Counted from the first letter of the stretch, positions 54,016 through 63,566 are shown. The stretch is 64,000 bases of DNA from Labilibacter sediminis (GCF_005877885.1 NZ_VCHY01000007.1:186001-250000); one strand, 5' to 3'. Notes: generated by a model not told the origin, from the letters alone. A program made the numbers and translations.

Positions 54016-57000
54016 TTAAAATGTAACAGTTACACCTAACAAGTATGTTCTTGGTCTTGGATAAATATTATTATCTATTCCATTGTCAACCTCTGGATCA
54101 ACACCTTCATAATCTGTAATTACAAACACATTATTTACACTTCCGTAAACCCTCATATTTAGTTTTGTCCCTAAAAATTCACTTAAGTTATGCCCTACGG
54201 TCACATTGTCTAATCTAAAAAATGATGCATTTTGAACATAGTAGTCTGAGAAATATTGAGATGACTTAAACTGAGTATTGTAAACATCCTTGTTAATATT
54301 TCGAAGATATTCTCCATTTACTTGCATATTATCATAGAAACCTGAACTAGAAGCCATATTATTATAAACATGCATACCCAAATTGGCTCTACCTGCCATG
54401 CTGAAATCCCAATCCTTATATGATAGAGATGTATTTAAACCAATCATAACAGTTGGGTTTGAGTTCTCACCCACATATAAATCACTTTCATTAAACTCTC
54501 CATCTCCGTTTTTATCCTCGTACAATCCTTCAATAGGTACTCCATTTGTATCATATATTTGCTTGTAAACAAAGAAAGAACTAGCTGGGTAACCTACTTG
54601 ATGAACTTGAATTTTATTTCCTGTCCCTCCTGATATGCCACCATCAAGAACACCTATATAGTTTGGATCATCAACCTGAGTTAGTTTTGTGATCTCATTT
54701 TTATTATAAGTAATATTCGCACCAACATTCCAATTAAAATTACCGTTGTCGATAGCTATTGCATTAACAGAAAATTCAAAACCTTTATTTTCAAGGTTAC
54801 CTACATTAGTAGTGAGTTCATTGGTTAAGTTTGCTCCTGCAGGAACCGGAATTTCATTTAAAAGATCCTTGGTTTCACGAAGATATACATCCAAGCTACC
54901 ACTAATTCGGTTATTCAAGAATCCATAATCGAATCCAAGATTATAAGTAGTTGTTTCTTCCCACTTAAGGTTCTCATCATAACCATTGGGGCGAATTGTC
55001 GTGATCGGCACTCGATCATAATTACCACTATTAGGATTATAATAAAGATATTGAGCTGTTGAAAGACCACTTTTGTACGTTCCAAAATAACCATAATCAT
55101 CACCTATATTTTGTTGCCCCGTTACACCGTACCCTAGCTTCATTTTCAATGTAGAAAGAGCGCCACTATTGCTTAAAAATGATTCATCTTTCATATTCCA
55201 GGCTAAAGCAACCGATGGAAATAATCCCCACCTATTTTCTTCAGCAAACCTCGATGATCCATCATTACGAAGCGTAAAGGTTAAATAATACTTTTCAGCT
55301 AAAACATAATTCAATCTTCCAAAAAATGACACCAAGTAATTCTCATTCTTTTCTAACTTTTCAGCATCCCTAAAATATTCTCCTTCTTCATTTGGAAGGT
55401 TAAACCAGTTACCCGTTTCTTTTTCACCATAGAAATGTTGCCATGAATATCCTCCCATTACATCAAAACGAGAATTTATAGATCCTAAGTTTTTAGTATA
55501 CTGTAAATAAAAGTCTAACAACTTATTCTCTTTCTTTTGATTATAGTTTTCATACGTACCTCCTCTTAAATAAGCATCGGTATCCCATGCAGATCCAGGT
55601 AAAGTCTGCTTTCCTCCTTTATTTATAGCGAGAGGATTCGTAATACCATAATCTGAAAAATTGATATTTGTACCATCATCTTTTCCTTCTAACGCATCTA
55701 TACCAATATTTAAATTAGCTCTCAACTCTGGCAGAAAATGAAATTTATAATCAAATTGCGCATTACCAACAAAACGATTTACAATAGATCTATCTATGCG
55801 TTGATTAATTTGTGCGATGGGATTATCTGGAGCATTCCCATTTGGATTTCCTCCTGCTCGCGTCCATGCAAAATACCCCCCAAAATCATCATATCCATCT
55901 CCCTTTATAACTTGAGTTGGATCAATTCCAATTGCACTTCCTACAGCATCCTCATTAGAGAAATTATTTTTTATATACATCCCCTTAGCAGCAATATTGA
56001 TTCTTAAATGATCATCGAATAATGATGGATTTAAATTTAAAGCTGCAGTTGTTCTGGTCATATTAGATTCGTCCAGAATTCCATTGGCATTATTATAACC
56101 AACAGATGCTCTAAATGGTAGATTATCTGTAATCGTACCAGACATAGCCACATTATGATCTGTACTTACAGCATTTCTATAAATTTCATCTTGCCAATCT
56201 GTTGAAGCATCGCCCATTAGATTAGTATTTGCTGGAAATTTATCCTCCATGACTGATCTAAATTCAGTTGGAGATAGAACATCTACTTTCTTTGTTGGTG
56301 TTGAAACTGATACATTTCCTGCATAATCAAGCTGCAAACCTGATTTAGTTCCTTTTTTTGTTGTGATTAATATAACACCATTAGAAGCCCTACTACCATA
56401 TATGGCCGTCGCTGATGCATCCTTTAGCACAGTAAAGGTCTCAATATCGTTAGGATTCACAACGTTTAGCGGGTTTCTCATCCCGGAAACATCATCATTA
56501 TCAATAGGTACACCATCAATAATAATTAATGGATCGTTTGATGCTGTAAGAGAAGAACCTCCCCTAATCTTTATTGTAGATTTTGCACCTGGAGCCCCAC
56601 CTCCATCTGTAATTTGTACACCCGCAACTTTACCATTAAGTAATTGCTGCGGTGAATTGATAGCACCCTGATTAAAATCTTTGGCGCTAACCGTTTGAAC
56701 AGATCCTGTAAGATCTTTCTTTTTTGAAGTACCATAACCAATAACTACTACTTCATCCATGCCAATTACATCTGGCTCTAATTGAACGTTAATTGTTTCC
56801 TGGTCGGCTACAGTTATTTGTTGAGATAAAAAACCAATAAACGAATAAATAAGAACATCTCCTTTATTGGCTTTTAAATTATATACACCATCTGGCATTG
56901 TAATAGTACCCGATGTAGTGTTCATAATAGCAACTGTCACACCAGGAAGGGGATCATTATTACTGGCGTCTGTTACTGAACCAGTAATTGTCATTTCCTG

Positions 57001-57078
57001 AGCTGAAAGGTGGCCTGTTATGAATAACAAACCTGTCAGAAGCAAAATGACTTTTCTAAGACAAAATGATTTAATCAT
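54016..57078 (-). CDS. susC: SusC/RagA TonB-linked outer membrane transporter
   Basis: 1020-residue TonB-dependent importer for oligosaccharides. A signal peptide ends at GHLSAQ (about 27). A carboxypeptidase-D-like regulatory domain (about 28-110; GSVTDASNNDPLPGVTVAI) is followed by the plug (about 115-225; GVQITDGGGAPGAKSTIKIRG, DASATAIYGSRASNGVILIT) and the beta-barrel, which ends in LLGVTVTF. No anti-sigma-interacting N-terminal extension is present, so control by the adjacent LacI-family protein is more likely than by a SusR or ECF system. First gene of the minus-strand operon. Confidence 0.96.
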   Translation of the reverse strand: MIKSFCLRKVILLLTGLLFITGHLSAQEMTITGSVTDASNNDPLPGVTVAIMNTTSGTITMPDGVYNLKANKGDVLIYSFIGFLSQQITVADQETINVQLEPDVIGMDEVVVIGYGTSKKKDLTGSVQTVSAKDFNQGAINSPQQLLNGKVAGVQITDGGGAPGAKSTIKIRGGSSLTASNDPLIIIDGVPIDNDDVSGMRNPLNVVNPNDIETFTVLKDASATAIYGSRASNGVILITTKKGTKSGLQLDYAGNVSVSTPTKKVDVLSPTEFRSVMEDKFPANTNLMGDASTDWQDEIYRNAVSTDHNVAMSGTITDNLPFRASVGYNNANGILDESNMTRTTAALNLNPSLFDDHLRINIAAKGMYIKNNFSNEDAVGSAIGIDPTQVIKGDGYDDFGGYFAWTRAGGNPNGNAPDNPIAQINQRIDRSIVNRFVGNAQFDYKFHFLPELRANLNIGIDALEGKDDGTNINFSDYGITNPLAINKGGKQTLPGSAWDTDAYLRGGTYENYNQKKENKLLDFYLQYTKNLGSINSRFDVMGGYSWQHFYGEKETGNWFNLPNEEGEYFRDAEKLEKNENYLVSFFGRLNYVLAEKYYLTFTLRNDGSSRFAEENRWGLFPSVALAWNMKDESFLSNSGALSTLKMKLGYGVTGQQNIGDDYGYFGTYKSGLSTAQYLYYNPNSGNYDRVPITTIRPNGYDENLKWEETTTYNLGFDYGFLNNRISGSLDVYLRETKDLLNEIPVPAGANLTNELTTNVGNLENKGFEFSVNAIAIDNGNFNWNVGANITYNKNEITKLTQVDDPNYIGVLDGGISGGTGNKIQVHQVGYPASSFFVYKQIYDTNGVPIEGLYEDKNGDGEFNESDLYVGENSNPTVMIGLNTSLSYKDWDFSMAGRANLGMHVYNNMASSSGFYDNMQVNGEYLRNINKDVYNTQFKSSQYFSDYYVQNASFFRLDNVTVGHNLSEFLGTKLNMRVYGSVNNVFVITDYEGVDPEVDNGIDNNIYPRPRTYLLGVTVTF

Positions 57079-57193
57079 AAAACTAAGATTTAACAGTTAA
57101 AAACATGTTTGATTTTTTGGATTTTAAACTGAATTTGATTTAACATTCGGATAACACTCTATTATGCAACCGATTCACTTTAAATGGACAACA

Positions 57194-57201
57194 CAAATCT
57201 A
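57194..57201 (-). promoter_or_regulatory. Putative -7 box of the susC promoter
   Basis: On the minus strand this reads TAGATTTG, fitting TAnnTTTG. A weak GTTT lies near the -33 position (57223-57226). Start of transcription would be near 57187. Confidence 0.4.
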
Positions 57202-57267
57202 TATGAAAAAAACACATGATTTAAACATTTGTTAACACCTAGTGTCTTGATTTTGACATTTTTTAAC

Positions 57268-57303
57268 GCAAACGACACCGCAAACGTTTGCGGTGTCGTT
57301 TGC
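57268..57303. promoter_or_regulatory. 36-bp perfect palindrome, probable LacI-family operator
   Basis: The left half GCAAACGACACCGCAAAC is followed exactly by its reverse complement. The centre CGCAAACGTTTGCG is a textbook LacI/CcpA-type operator, and the outer arms repeat GCAAACG. It lies next to a LacI-type gene and about 65 bp upstream of the predicted susC promoter elements. Confidence 0.8.
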
Positions 57304-57314
57304 AAGATTTTAGT

Positions 57315-57330
57315 ATGTTGTATAACATGT
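57315..57330. promoter_or_regulatory. 16-bp near-palindrome, second copy
   Basis: ATGTTGTATAACATGT is the exact reverse complement of 10115-10130 in the leader of the Crp/Fnr-type gene. It may mark a shared regulator, perhaps that Crp-type protein. Confidence 0.4.
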
Positions 57331-57499
57331 TTTTCACTTTCTCATTTCATATACATATGCATAAAATCATGTAAAATACTTGACTAAAAACGTCAGATTT
57401 TAATCTTTTTAAGCAAAAACATACTTTATTTGTACAATTATTGTATTTTTAAAATACGTCCATTCAGCAATAGTTACACAGTAAAGACCTTAAGTATAG

Positions 57500-58516
57500 A
57501 TGGCAGCACATCAAGTAACCATAAAAGACATCGCTAAAATATTAGGTATCTCAGCATCCACCGTTTCCAGAGCTTTGAAAGACCACCCGGACATTAGTCC
57601 CAAAACAAAAAAAATGGTGCAAGCTTTTGCTGAAAAGGTACAATACAGGCCCAATGCACTAGCACTTAACTTACGCAGGAGTAAAACAAACACCATAGGT
57701 ATTATATTACCTGAAATTGTACATCATTTTTTCTCTTCAGTATTGGCAGGCATCGATAAAATTGCTTACGCGGCTGGATATAACGTAATGATTTGTCAAT
57801 CGAGCGAAGATTACGATAGAGAGGTTAGTGATGCTCAGGCTCTATTAGATAACCGAGTAGATGGTGTGCTGATGTCGTTAAGTAAAACCACACACCAGTA
57901 TGATCATATCAGAAACTTAATTGACCATGGTGTGCCTGTGGTATTCTTTGATCGTGCACCGGAGGAAATTGAAGCTGACAAAGTGATTATTGATGATTTT
58001 ACAGGTTCAAAGATTGCAACGCACCACCTTATTGCCATTGGATGTAAAAAAATATTACATCTGGCGGGCCCTCAACACTTATCGATTGGGCAAAGACGTA
58101 AAGAAGGATACATTGCTGCTCTGGAAGAAAATGGATTCAGCTATAATCCTGAATATATTATAAAATGTGATACCAGAGATGAAGTTTTTGCCAATGCAGG
58201 TAAAATATTAAAGATGGCCAACGAAATAGATGGCATTTTTGCTGTTAACGACTCAACTGCTATTGCTGCCATGCAGGTGCTTTTAAAAAATGACATCCGA
58301 ATTCCGGAACATATTTCTGTTATTGGTTTTGGAGATGGACCTAATGCTACCATTGCTTACCCACCACTTTCAACTGTTGAACAAAAAGGAATTGAAATGG
58401 GACAAGAGGCAGTTAAACTACTCATTAAACACATAGAAAGTGAAAATGAGATTCATGCCAATGAAACAAAAATACTTACCCCTGTTTTAAGAATTAGAGA
58501 GTCTACCACTAAATAA
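57500..58516 (+). CDS. LacI-family transcriptional regulator of the sugar locus
   Basis: 338-residue regulator. The N-terminal helix-turn-helix (6-30; TIKDIAKILGISASTVSRAL) and hinge helix (about 48-60; ALALNLRRSKT) bind DNA. Residues 65-338 form a periplasmic-binding-protein-like sugar sensor with GIILPEIVHHFFSSVLAGI and VIGFGDGPNATIAYPP. It is divergent from susC and upstream of the transporter and phosphorylase genes, so it very likely controls both arms in response to maltose or a related sugar. Candidate operators are at 57268-57303, 58760-58773 and 58826-58839. Confidence 0.94.
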   Translation: MAAHQVTIKDIAKILGISASTVSRALKDHPDISPKTKKMVQAFAEKVQYRPNALALNLRRSKTNTIGIILPEIVHHFFSSVLAGIDKIAYAAGYNVMICQSSEDYDREVSDAQALLDNRVDGVLMSLSKTTHQYDHIRNLIDHGVPVVFFDRAPEEIEADKVIIDDFTGSKIATHHLIAIGCKKILHLAGPQHLSIGQRRKEGYIAALEENGFSYNPEYIIKCDTRDEVFANAGKILKMANEIDGIFAVNDSTAIAAMQVLLKNDIRIPEHISVIGFGDGPNATIAYPPLSTVEQKGIEMGQEAVKLLIKHIESENEIHANETKILTPVLRIRESTTK

Positions 58517-58565
58517 AGAAATACGCTTATATAGCGTATTACAATCAACAATTGAATACAATATT

Positions 58566-58701
58566 CAACCCTCAACAGGGTTGTTTCATATTATATCCCT
58601 TCGGGATAAGGCAAAGGAACTATGCAATAGTTCAACTTAAATAACCACAGGTGTAACCTGTGGATAATGTCTCAGGTATCAAAAGAACCCGGAAGGGGTT
58701 C
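58566..58701. repeat. Row of five perfect short hairpins
   Basis: CAACCCT-CAAC-AGGGTTG (58566-58583), TATCCC/GGGATA (58594-58608), GAACTAT-GCA-ATAGTTC (58617-58633), CCACAGGT-GTA-ACCTGTGG (58645-58663) and GAACCC/GGGTTC (58685-58701). Stems are 6-8 bp with 3-5-nt loops and spacing of 8-21 bp. No T-runs follow. The first may also end the lacI-type transcript. The arrangement recalls REP/BIME clusters. Confidence 0.75.
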
Positions 58702-58759
58702 AACTATTATTCCCATTATAATATACTCCCATTCTAAATTGATTTATAATCAACCATTT

Positions 58760-58773
58760 TGCAAACGGTTGCA
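58760..58773. promoter_or_regulatory. Probable LacI-family operator, site 1
   Basis: TGCAAACGGTTGCA, a near-palindrome around a central CG, matching the core of the 36-bp palindrome. An identical site lies 66 bp downstream, centre to centre, about six helical turns. Confidence 0.7.
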
Positions 58774-58825
58774 GAAAAGTGATAAAAATTATTTTTGCTT
58801 TTTTAAAAAATTATTAAAACCTCTC

Positions 58826-58839
58826 TGCAAACGGTTGCA
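58826..58839. promoter_or_regulatory. Probable LacI-family operator, site 2
   Basis: A second exact TGCAAACGGTTGCA. The same-face spacing with site 1 would allow looping or cooperative binding upstream of the transporter-phosphorylase operon. Confidence 0.7.
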
Positions 58840-58986
58840 ATATGTGATTCCCGAAAAAACCCACCCCTCACACAGCCCTCTAACCATCTCATAATGATTA
58901 GTTTTTTCATCTTTTATCGTAACTTTGAATTGGATTTTAAATCACTGGACACGATTTAATATATTTTGATTAACCCTTTTTTATTG

Positions 58987-59059
58987 AATCTCAATAGAGA
59001 TTTTCCAACCTATTTTATCATCTTGGACAAGATGCCTGGTTTATGATTTGAATATCATA
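58987..59059. promoter_or_regulatory. Three palindromes upstream of the MFS gene
   Basis: AATCTC-AATA-GAGATT (58987-59002), CATCTTG-GA-CAAGATG (59019-59034) and TATGAT/ATCATA (59042-59059). They could be leader RNA structure or a regulator site; no matching site was noticed elsewhere. Confidence 0.4.
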
Positions 59060-59116
59060 CCGGGATAGTTATTTCTATATTGAAATAATGTAGTAATCAT
59101 GTAATTTTTTGATTTT

Positions 59117-60475
59117 ATGAAGAAGATGCCTCGTTTATCGTTCTGGCAAATCTGGAATTTAAGTTTCGGTTTTTTGGGAGTTCAATTTGGTTTTGCCTTA
59201 CAAAATGCAAATGCAAGTAGAATATTAACCAGTCTCGGAGCTGATCCACATAACTTATCATTCTTTTGGTTAGTTGCGCCAATCATGGGATTAATTGTAC
59301 AACCTGTTGTTGGAGCTGCCAGTGACAAAACCTGGACACGCATTGGTCGTAGGTCTCCTTATATATTAGCAGGAGCCTTAATATCGATGGTGGCAATGTT
59401 CTTTATGCCCAATGCCCCACTATTTTTTAAAGCTGGTAGTATTGCGGCCTTAGTGTTTGGTATAGCTATGTTAGCGCTTATGGATGGTTCATTTAATGTT
59501 ACCTTTCAACCTTTTAGGGCCTTGGTAGCAGATATGACTCCTGAAGAACAAAGAAACATTGGCTATTCTGTACAAAGTTTTCTGATAAACTTTGGTGCTG
59601 TAATTGGTTCGGCTCTACCATTTATTTTAACTGCAATTGGCATTTCAAATAGCGGTGAAGCAGGAGAAGTAGCTCCATCAGTGATTTGGTCGTTTTATAT
59701 TGGAGGGGCATTATTACTATTGAGTGTTTTGGTCACTGTACTTAAAACAAAGGAGTATCCGCCAGAAGAGTATGAAGCTTATAAGAACATTACAGAAGAA
59801 GACAAGAATAAAAAAGAGAGCTTTTGGAAGTTATTGTTAACAACACCAAAAACAATGAAGCAGTTATCAATTGTTCAACTGTTCTCCTGGTTTCCATTCT
59901 TTCTTTTGTGGGTTTACTCTACTACAGCAATTTCGCAGCACTATTTTGGTGTTCCCATTGACTTTGATGCCAGTGACCATACCAACTCTTTAGCGCGAAA
60001 TGCCTTTGATGAAGCCGGAAACTGGGTTGGAATATGCTTTGCTACCTATAGCTTAGTGGCAGCCTTATACTCAATCCTTATTCCAAAACTTGTTTCATTA
60101 ACCAGTAGAAAAATAGTTTACAGCTTTTCTTTATTAGCAGGAGGTTTAGGATTTATAAGTACATTTTTCTTCACCGATCAATATTACCTGCTAATATCCA
60201 TGACTGGGATAGGTATTGCCTGGGCAGCTATGCTATCAATGCCATATGCTATATTATCTGGTTCACTTCCTCCCAAAAGAATGGGAATGTACATGGGTTT
60301 ATTCAACTTAACTGTTGTAATTCCACAAATATTAAGTGGAGTTGTAGGTGGTCCAATATTAAGATCCTTCTTTGACAATCACGGTATTTACATTCTAATT
60401 CTTGCCGGAGCAATAATGATTTTAGGTGCATTAAGCGTATCAATTGTAAAAACAGAAGAAGAAGAATCGAATTAA
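59117..60475 (+). CDS. MFS sugar transporter (maltose/sucrose type)
   Basis: 452-residue inner-membrane transporter with twelve predicted helices. It belongs to the GPH/SLC45-like MFS group, as shown by the N-terminal SFWQIWNLSFGFLGVQFGFAL, the loop SDKTWTRIGRRSPYILAGA and the central charged loop around 215-245. Such proteins import maltose, sucrose or similar disaccharides with protons. Next to beta-phosphoglucomutase and GH65 phosphorylase, maltose is the likely substrate. First gene of the plus-strand catabolic operon, preceded by LacI-type sites. Confidence 0.92.
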   Translation: MKKMPRLSFWQIWNLSFGFLGVQFGFALQNANASRILTSLGADPHNLSFFWLVAPIMGLIVQPVVGAASDKTWTRIGRRSPYILAGALISMVAMFFMPNAPLFFKAGSIAALVFGIAMLALMDGSFNVTFQPFRALVADMTPEEQRNIGYSVQSFLINFGAVIGSALPFILTAIGISNSGEAGEVAPSVIWSFYIGGALLLLSVLVTVLKTKEYPPEEYEAYKNITEEDKNKKESFWKLLLTTPKTMKQLSIVQLFSWFPFFLLWVYSTTAISQHYFGVPIDFDASDHTNSLARNAFDEAGNWVGICFATYSLVAALYSILIPKLVSLTSRKIVYSFSLLAGGLGFISTFFFTDQYYLLISMTGIGIAWAAMLSMPYAILSGSLPPKRMGMYMGLFNLTVVIPQILSGVVGGPILRSFFDNHGIYILILAGAIMILGALSVSIVKTEEEESN

Positions 60476-60503
60476 CAATTTATATTTTAATAAAAACAAG
60501 AAG

Positions 60504-61160
60504 ATGGGAAAAGTTAAAGCTTGCCTTTTCGATTTAGATGGCGTTATCGTTGATACTGCAAAGTATCATTATATTGCCTGGAAAGAGATTGCTAACGAAT
60601 TAGGGTTTGATTTTACCTTAGAAGACAATGAAAGGTTAAAGGGCGTGAGTAGAATGACTTCGTTAGATATATTGCTATCCATAGGAAATATGTCCAAAAC
60701 TGAAGAAGAAAAACTTGCCTTGGCCACCAAAAAAAACGACAATTACTTAACATACATCTTAAAAATGGGGCCGGAAGAAATTTTACCTGGCACTAAAGAA
60801 TTTTTAGAATTGTTAAAACACGAAGGAATTAAAATTGCACTGGGTTCTGCCAGTAAAAATGCAATGACAATACTTAATCGTCTTGAATTAACAGATTACT
60901 TCGAAGCTATTATTGACGGAACAAAGGTTTCAAAAGCCAAACCAGATCCTGAAGTGTTTTTAAAAGGTGCAGAAGCTTTAAATGTTGAACCAAAAGATTG
61001 TGTAGTATTTGAAGATGCTGAAGCCGGAGTGGAAGCAGCCATAGCAGGAGGTATGAAGTGTATTGGCATAGGAAAAGCTGATGTATTAGGAAAAGCCAAC
61101 CTGGTTGTTGACGGATTACATAAAATGAGTCTTCAAAAATTGAGCTTACTCAACGATTAA
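60504..61160 (+). CDS. pgmB: Beta-phosphoglucomutase
   Basis: 218-residue HAD-family mutase converting beta-glucose 1-phosphate to glucose 6-phosphate. Motif I is CLFDLDGVIVDTAKYHY (nucleophile Asp10, general acid/base Asp12). The cap-domain segment RLKGVSRMTSLDILL and motif III/IV (SKAKPDPEVFLKGA, VFEDAEAGVEAA) are typical. It is 28 bp after the transporter gene and handles the beta-glucose 1-phosphate that the next enzyme makes, so the pathway assignment is strong. Confidence 0.95.
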   Translation: MGKVKACLFDLDGVIVDTAKYHYIAWKEIANELGFDFTLEDNERLKGVSRMTSLDILLSIGNMSKTEEEKLALATKKNDNYLTYILKMGPEEILPGTKEFLELLKHEGIKIALGSASKNAMTILNRLELTDYFEAIIDGTKVSKAKPDPEVFLKGAEALNVEPKDCVVFEDAEAGVEAAIAGGMKCIGIGKADVLGKANLVVDGLHKMSLQKLSLLND

Positions 61161-61247
61161 TTATGAACGAAAGTCAGGTAAAAAAAACGCATTTAACCTA
61201 AAGCGTAATATTTGACTTCCAAAGGTTATTAGAAAAAGAAAAACAAC

Positions 61248-63554
61248 ATGAAGCAATATTTAAAATACGATGAATGGTCTGTGATTGAAGATGGTTTTGA
61301 TCCCAATAATCACGAGGCTTCAGAAAGTATATTCAGTATTGGCAATGGCAAAATGGGTCAACGTGCCAATTTTGAAGAAAAATATTCAGGAAAAAGTTTA
61401 CAGGGTAATTATATAGCAGGCGTTTACTATCCCGACAAAACACGTGTGGGCTGGTGGAAAAACGGATATCCTGAGTATTTTGCAAAAGTACTTAACTCTC
61501 CCAATTGGATTGGAATAAATGTGACTATTGAAGGTTTTGAACTGGACTTAGCACAATGCGCGGTAGAAAACTTTACGCGTACCCTAAATATGAAGGAAGG
61601 TTTTCTTTTAAGAGAGTTTGATGCAGTGCTTGATGGCAACAAAAAAGTTCATGTAAAGGCCAAACGTTTTGTTAGTCTGGCAGACACCGAAAATGGAGTT
61701 ATCAGCTACGAAGTAACGCCAGTTAACTTTAGTGGCCACATTAATTTTACGCCATACATTGATGGTGATATTAAAAATGAAGACTCCAATTACGACGAAA
61801 AGTTTTGGAATATCCTGAATGCAGAAGCATCTGAAGGTGCTGCTTACCTCGAATCTCAAACTAAAAAATCCGATTTTAGATGTGGATTTGCCATGCGATA
61901 CAAAGTATTGCTTAATGGTAAAGATGCCAAGTACAAATCGGAAGTTATTCAACTAAATAAATGGGTAGGTAACCACGTTGAATTAGAAGTGAAGCAAGGA
62001 GAAACAGTTAGCCTTGAAAAATATGTTGGCGTTACCTCTTCATTAAATTACAAAAATGAGGATTTAAAAAATAAAGCTGGAGAATTAGCAGATTATGCTA
62101 TTAACAAAGGTTTTAACCAATTATTTAGCGACCATAAAGAAAAGTGGGCCGAAAAATGGGTACATAGCGATATTCGCATTAAAGGAGATGTTGCAGCTCA
62201 GCAAGGTATTCGATTTAATATCTTCCACTTAAACCAAACTTACACCGGAGAGGATGAAAGACTTAATGTAGGTCCGAAAGGTTTTACCGGAGAAAAATAT
62301 GGTGGAACAACCTACTGGGATACTGAGGCATACTGTATACCTTTCTTTTTAATGACTTCGCCAGCTGATGTAACACGCCAATTATTGGTATATCGTTACA
62401 AGCACCTGCAAAAAGCCATTGAAAATGCCGCAAAGTTGGGATTTACCGATGGTGCTGCACTTTATCCAATGGTTACTGCAAATGGCGAAGAGTGTCATAA
62501 CGAATGGGAAATTACATTTGAAGAAATCCATAGAAATGGAGCCATAGCCTATGCTATCCATAATTACATTCGCCACACAGGAGATAAAAAATACCTGGAA
62601 GAATATGGCTTGGATGTATTGGTAGGTATCTCAAGATTTTGGAGCCAGAGAGCTACATTTTCTCCAGCTAAAAATAAGTATGTAATACTTGGTGTAACAG
62701 GACCTAATGAATACGAGAATAATATAAACAACAACTGGTACACCAATAAAATGGCAGCATGGTGTTTAAAATACACCATGGAATCATTGAATTGGGTTAA
62801 AGAAAATAACCCAACACGATACAATGAGCTGCTTAAAAAATTAAACTTTAAAGCTGAGGAAACAGAAAGGTGGACAGACATTGTGAATAACATGCACTTT
62901 CCATATAACGAGGAGTTGCAGGTATTTATGCAGCAAGATGGTTTTATGGATAAAGAGCAAGTTATGGCCGATGATCTTGACCCGGCTCAACGTCCTATTA
63001 ATCAGTACTGGTCGTGGGATAGAATTCTTCGTTCAAACTTTATTAAGCAAGCAGATACTTTACAAGGTATTTATGTTTTAGAAGAAGAGTTTTCGAAAGA
63101 AGAAATCGAAAGAAACTTCAATTTTTATGAGCCTAGAACTGTCCACGAATCATCATTGAGCCCTTGTGTTCATTCAATATTAGCGACCAAAATTGGCCGT
63201 ATTGACAAAGCTTACGAAATGTACCTTCGTACTTCTCGCTTAGATTTAGATGATTACAATGCCGAAGCACATGAAGGACTGCACATCACCAGTATGGCTG
63301 GCACATGGATGTCCATTGTAGAAGGTTTTGGCGGTAAAAGAGCTTATGATGAAAAGTTATACTTAAATCCGGATATACCGGAACAATGGGAAGAATATGC
63401 ATTCCGTATTACATTTAAGGGTAACGATCTGGAGGTAAGAGTTTCTGCTTCTGAAGTTGAAATTATATCTCACGCTCAAAACACCATAGAATTATATCTA
63501 TATAACAATTTAATAACTGTTGAACCACAACAGTCAAAAACTATTTCCCGATAG
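61248..63554 (+). CDS. GH65 maltose phosphorylase
   Basis: 768-residue cytoplasmic inverting phosphorylase. It splits maltose with phosphate into beta-glucose 1-phosphate and glucose. The N-terminal beta-sandwich (1-270) leads through a linker to the (alpha/alpha)6 barrel, with general acid Glu488 in GVTGPNEYENNINNNWYTN and the sugar-binding FHLNQTY and YWDTEAYCIPF. Other GH65 members act on kojibiose, trehalose or nigerose; maltose is favoured by the neighbouring starch genes. It follows pgmB in the same operon. Confidence 0.92.
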   Translation: MKQYLKYDEWSVIEDGFDPNNHEASESIFSIGNGKMGQRANFEEKYSGKSLQGNYIAGVYYPDKTRVGWWKNGYPEYFAKVLNSPNWIGINVTIEGFELDLAQCAVENFTRTLNMKEGFLLREFDAVLDGNKKVHVKAKRFVSLADTENGVISYEVTPVNFSGHINFTPYIDGDIKNEDSNYDEKFWNILNAEASEGAAYLESQTKKSDFRCGFAMRYKVLLNGKDAKYKSEVIQLNKWVGNHVELEVKQGETVSLEKYVGVTSSLNYKNEDLKNKAGELADYAINKGFNQLFSDHKEKWAEKWVHSDIRIKGDVAAQQGIRFNIFHLNQTYTGEDERLNVGPKGFTGEKYGGTTYWDTEAYCIPFFLMTSPADVTRQLLVYRYKHLQKAIENAAKLGFTDGAALYPMVTANGEECHNEWEITFEEIHRNGAIAYAIHNYIRHTGDKKYLEEYGLDVLVGISRFWSQRATFSPAKNKYVILGVTGPNEYENNINNNWYTNKMAAWCLKYTMESLNWVKENNPTRYNELLKKLNFKAEETERWTDIVNNMHFPYNEELQVFMQQDGFMDKEQVMADDLDPAQRPINQYWSWDRILRSNFIKQADTLQGIYVLEEEFSKEEIERNFNFYEPRTVHESSLSPCVHSILATKIGRIDKAYEMYLRTSRLDLDDYNAEAHEGLHITSMAGTWMSIVEGFGGKRAYDEKLYLNPDIPEQWEEYAFRITFKGNDLEVRVSASEVEIISHAQNTIELYLYNNLITVEPQQSKTISR

Positions 63555-63566
63555 CAATTGTTTGTG

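Larger units (their letters stand above)
57079..57499. promoter_or_regulatory. Divergent regulatory region between susC and the LacI-type gene
   Basis: 421 bp carrying a possible minus-strand susC promoter box (57194-57201), a 36-bp perfect palindrome (57268-57303) and a 16-bp near-palindrome (57315-57330). No open reading frame is credible. A leader of about 110 nt precedes susC. For the lacI-type gene no clean -7 box is apparent. Confidence 0.75.
58517..59116. other. Palindrome-rich intergenic region before the transporter gene
   Basis: 600 bp without a gene. It holds a row of five hairpins (58566-58701), two LacI-type sites (58760-58773, 58826-58839) and three further palindromes (58987-59059). 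I cannot place a promoter with confidence. Confidence 0.7.
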
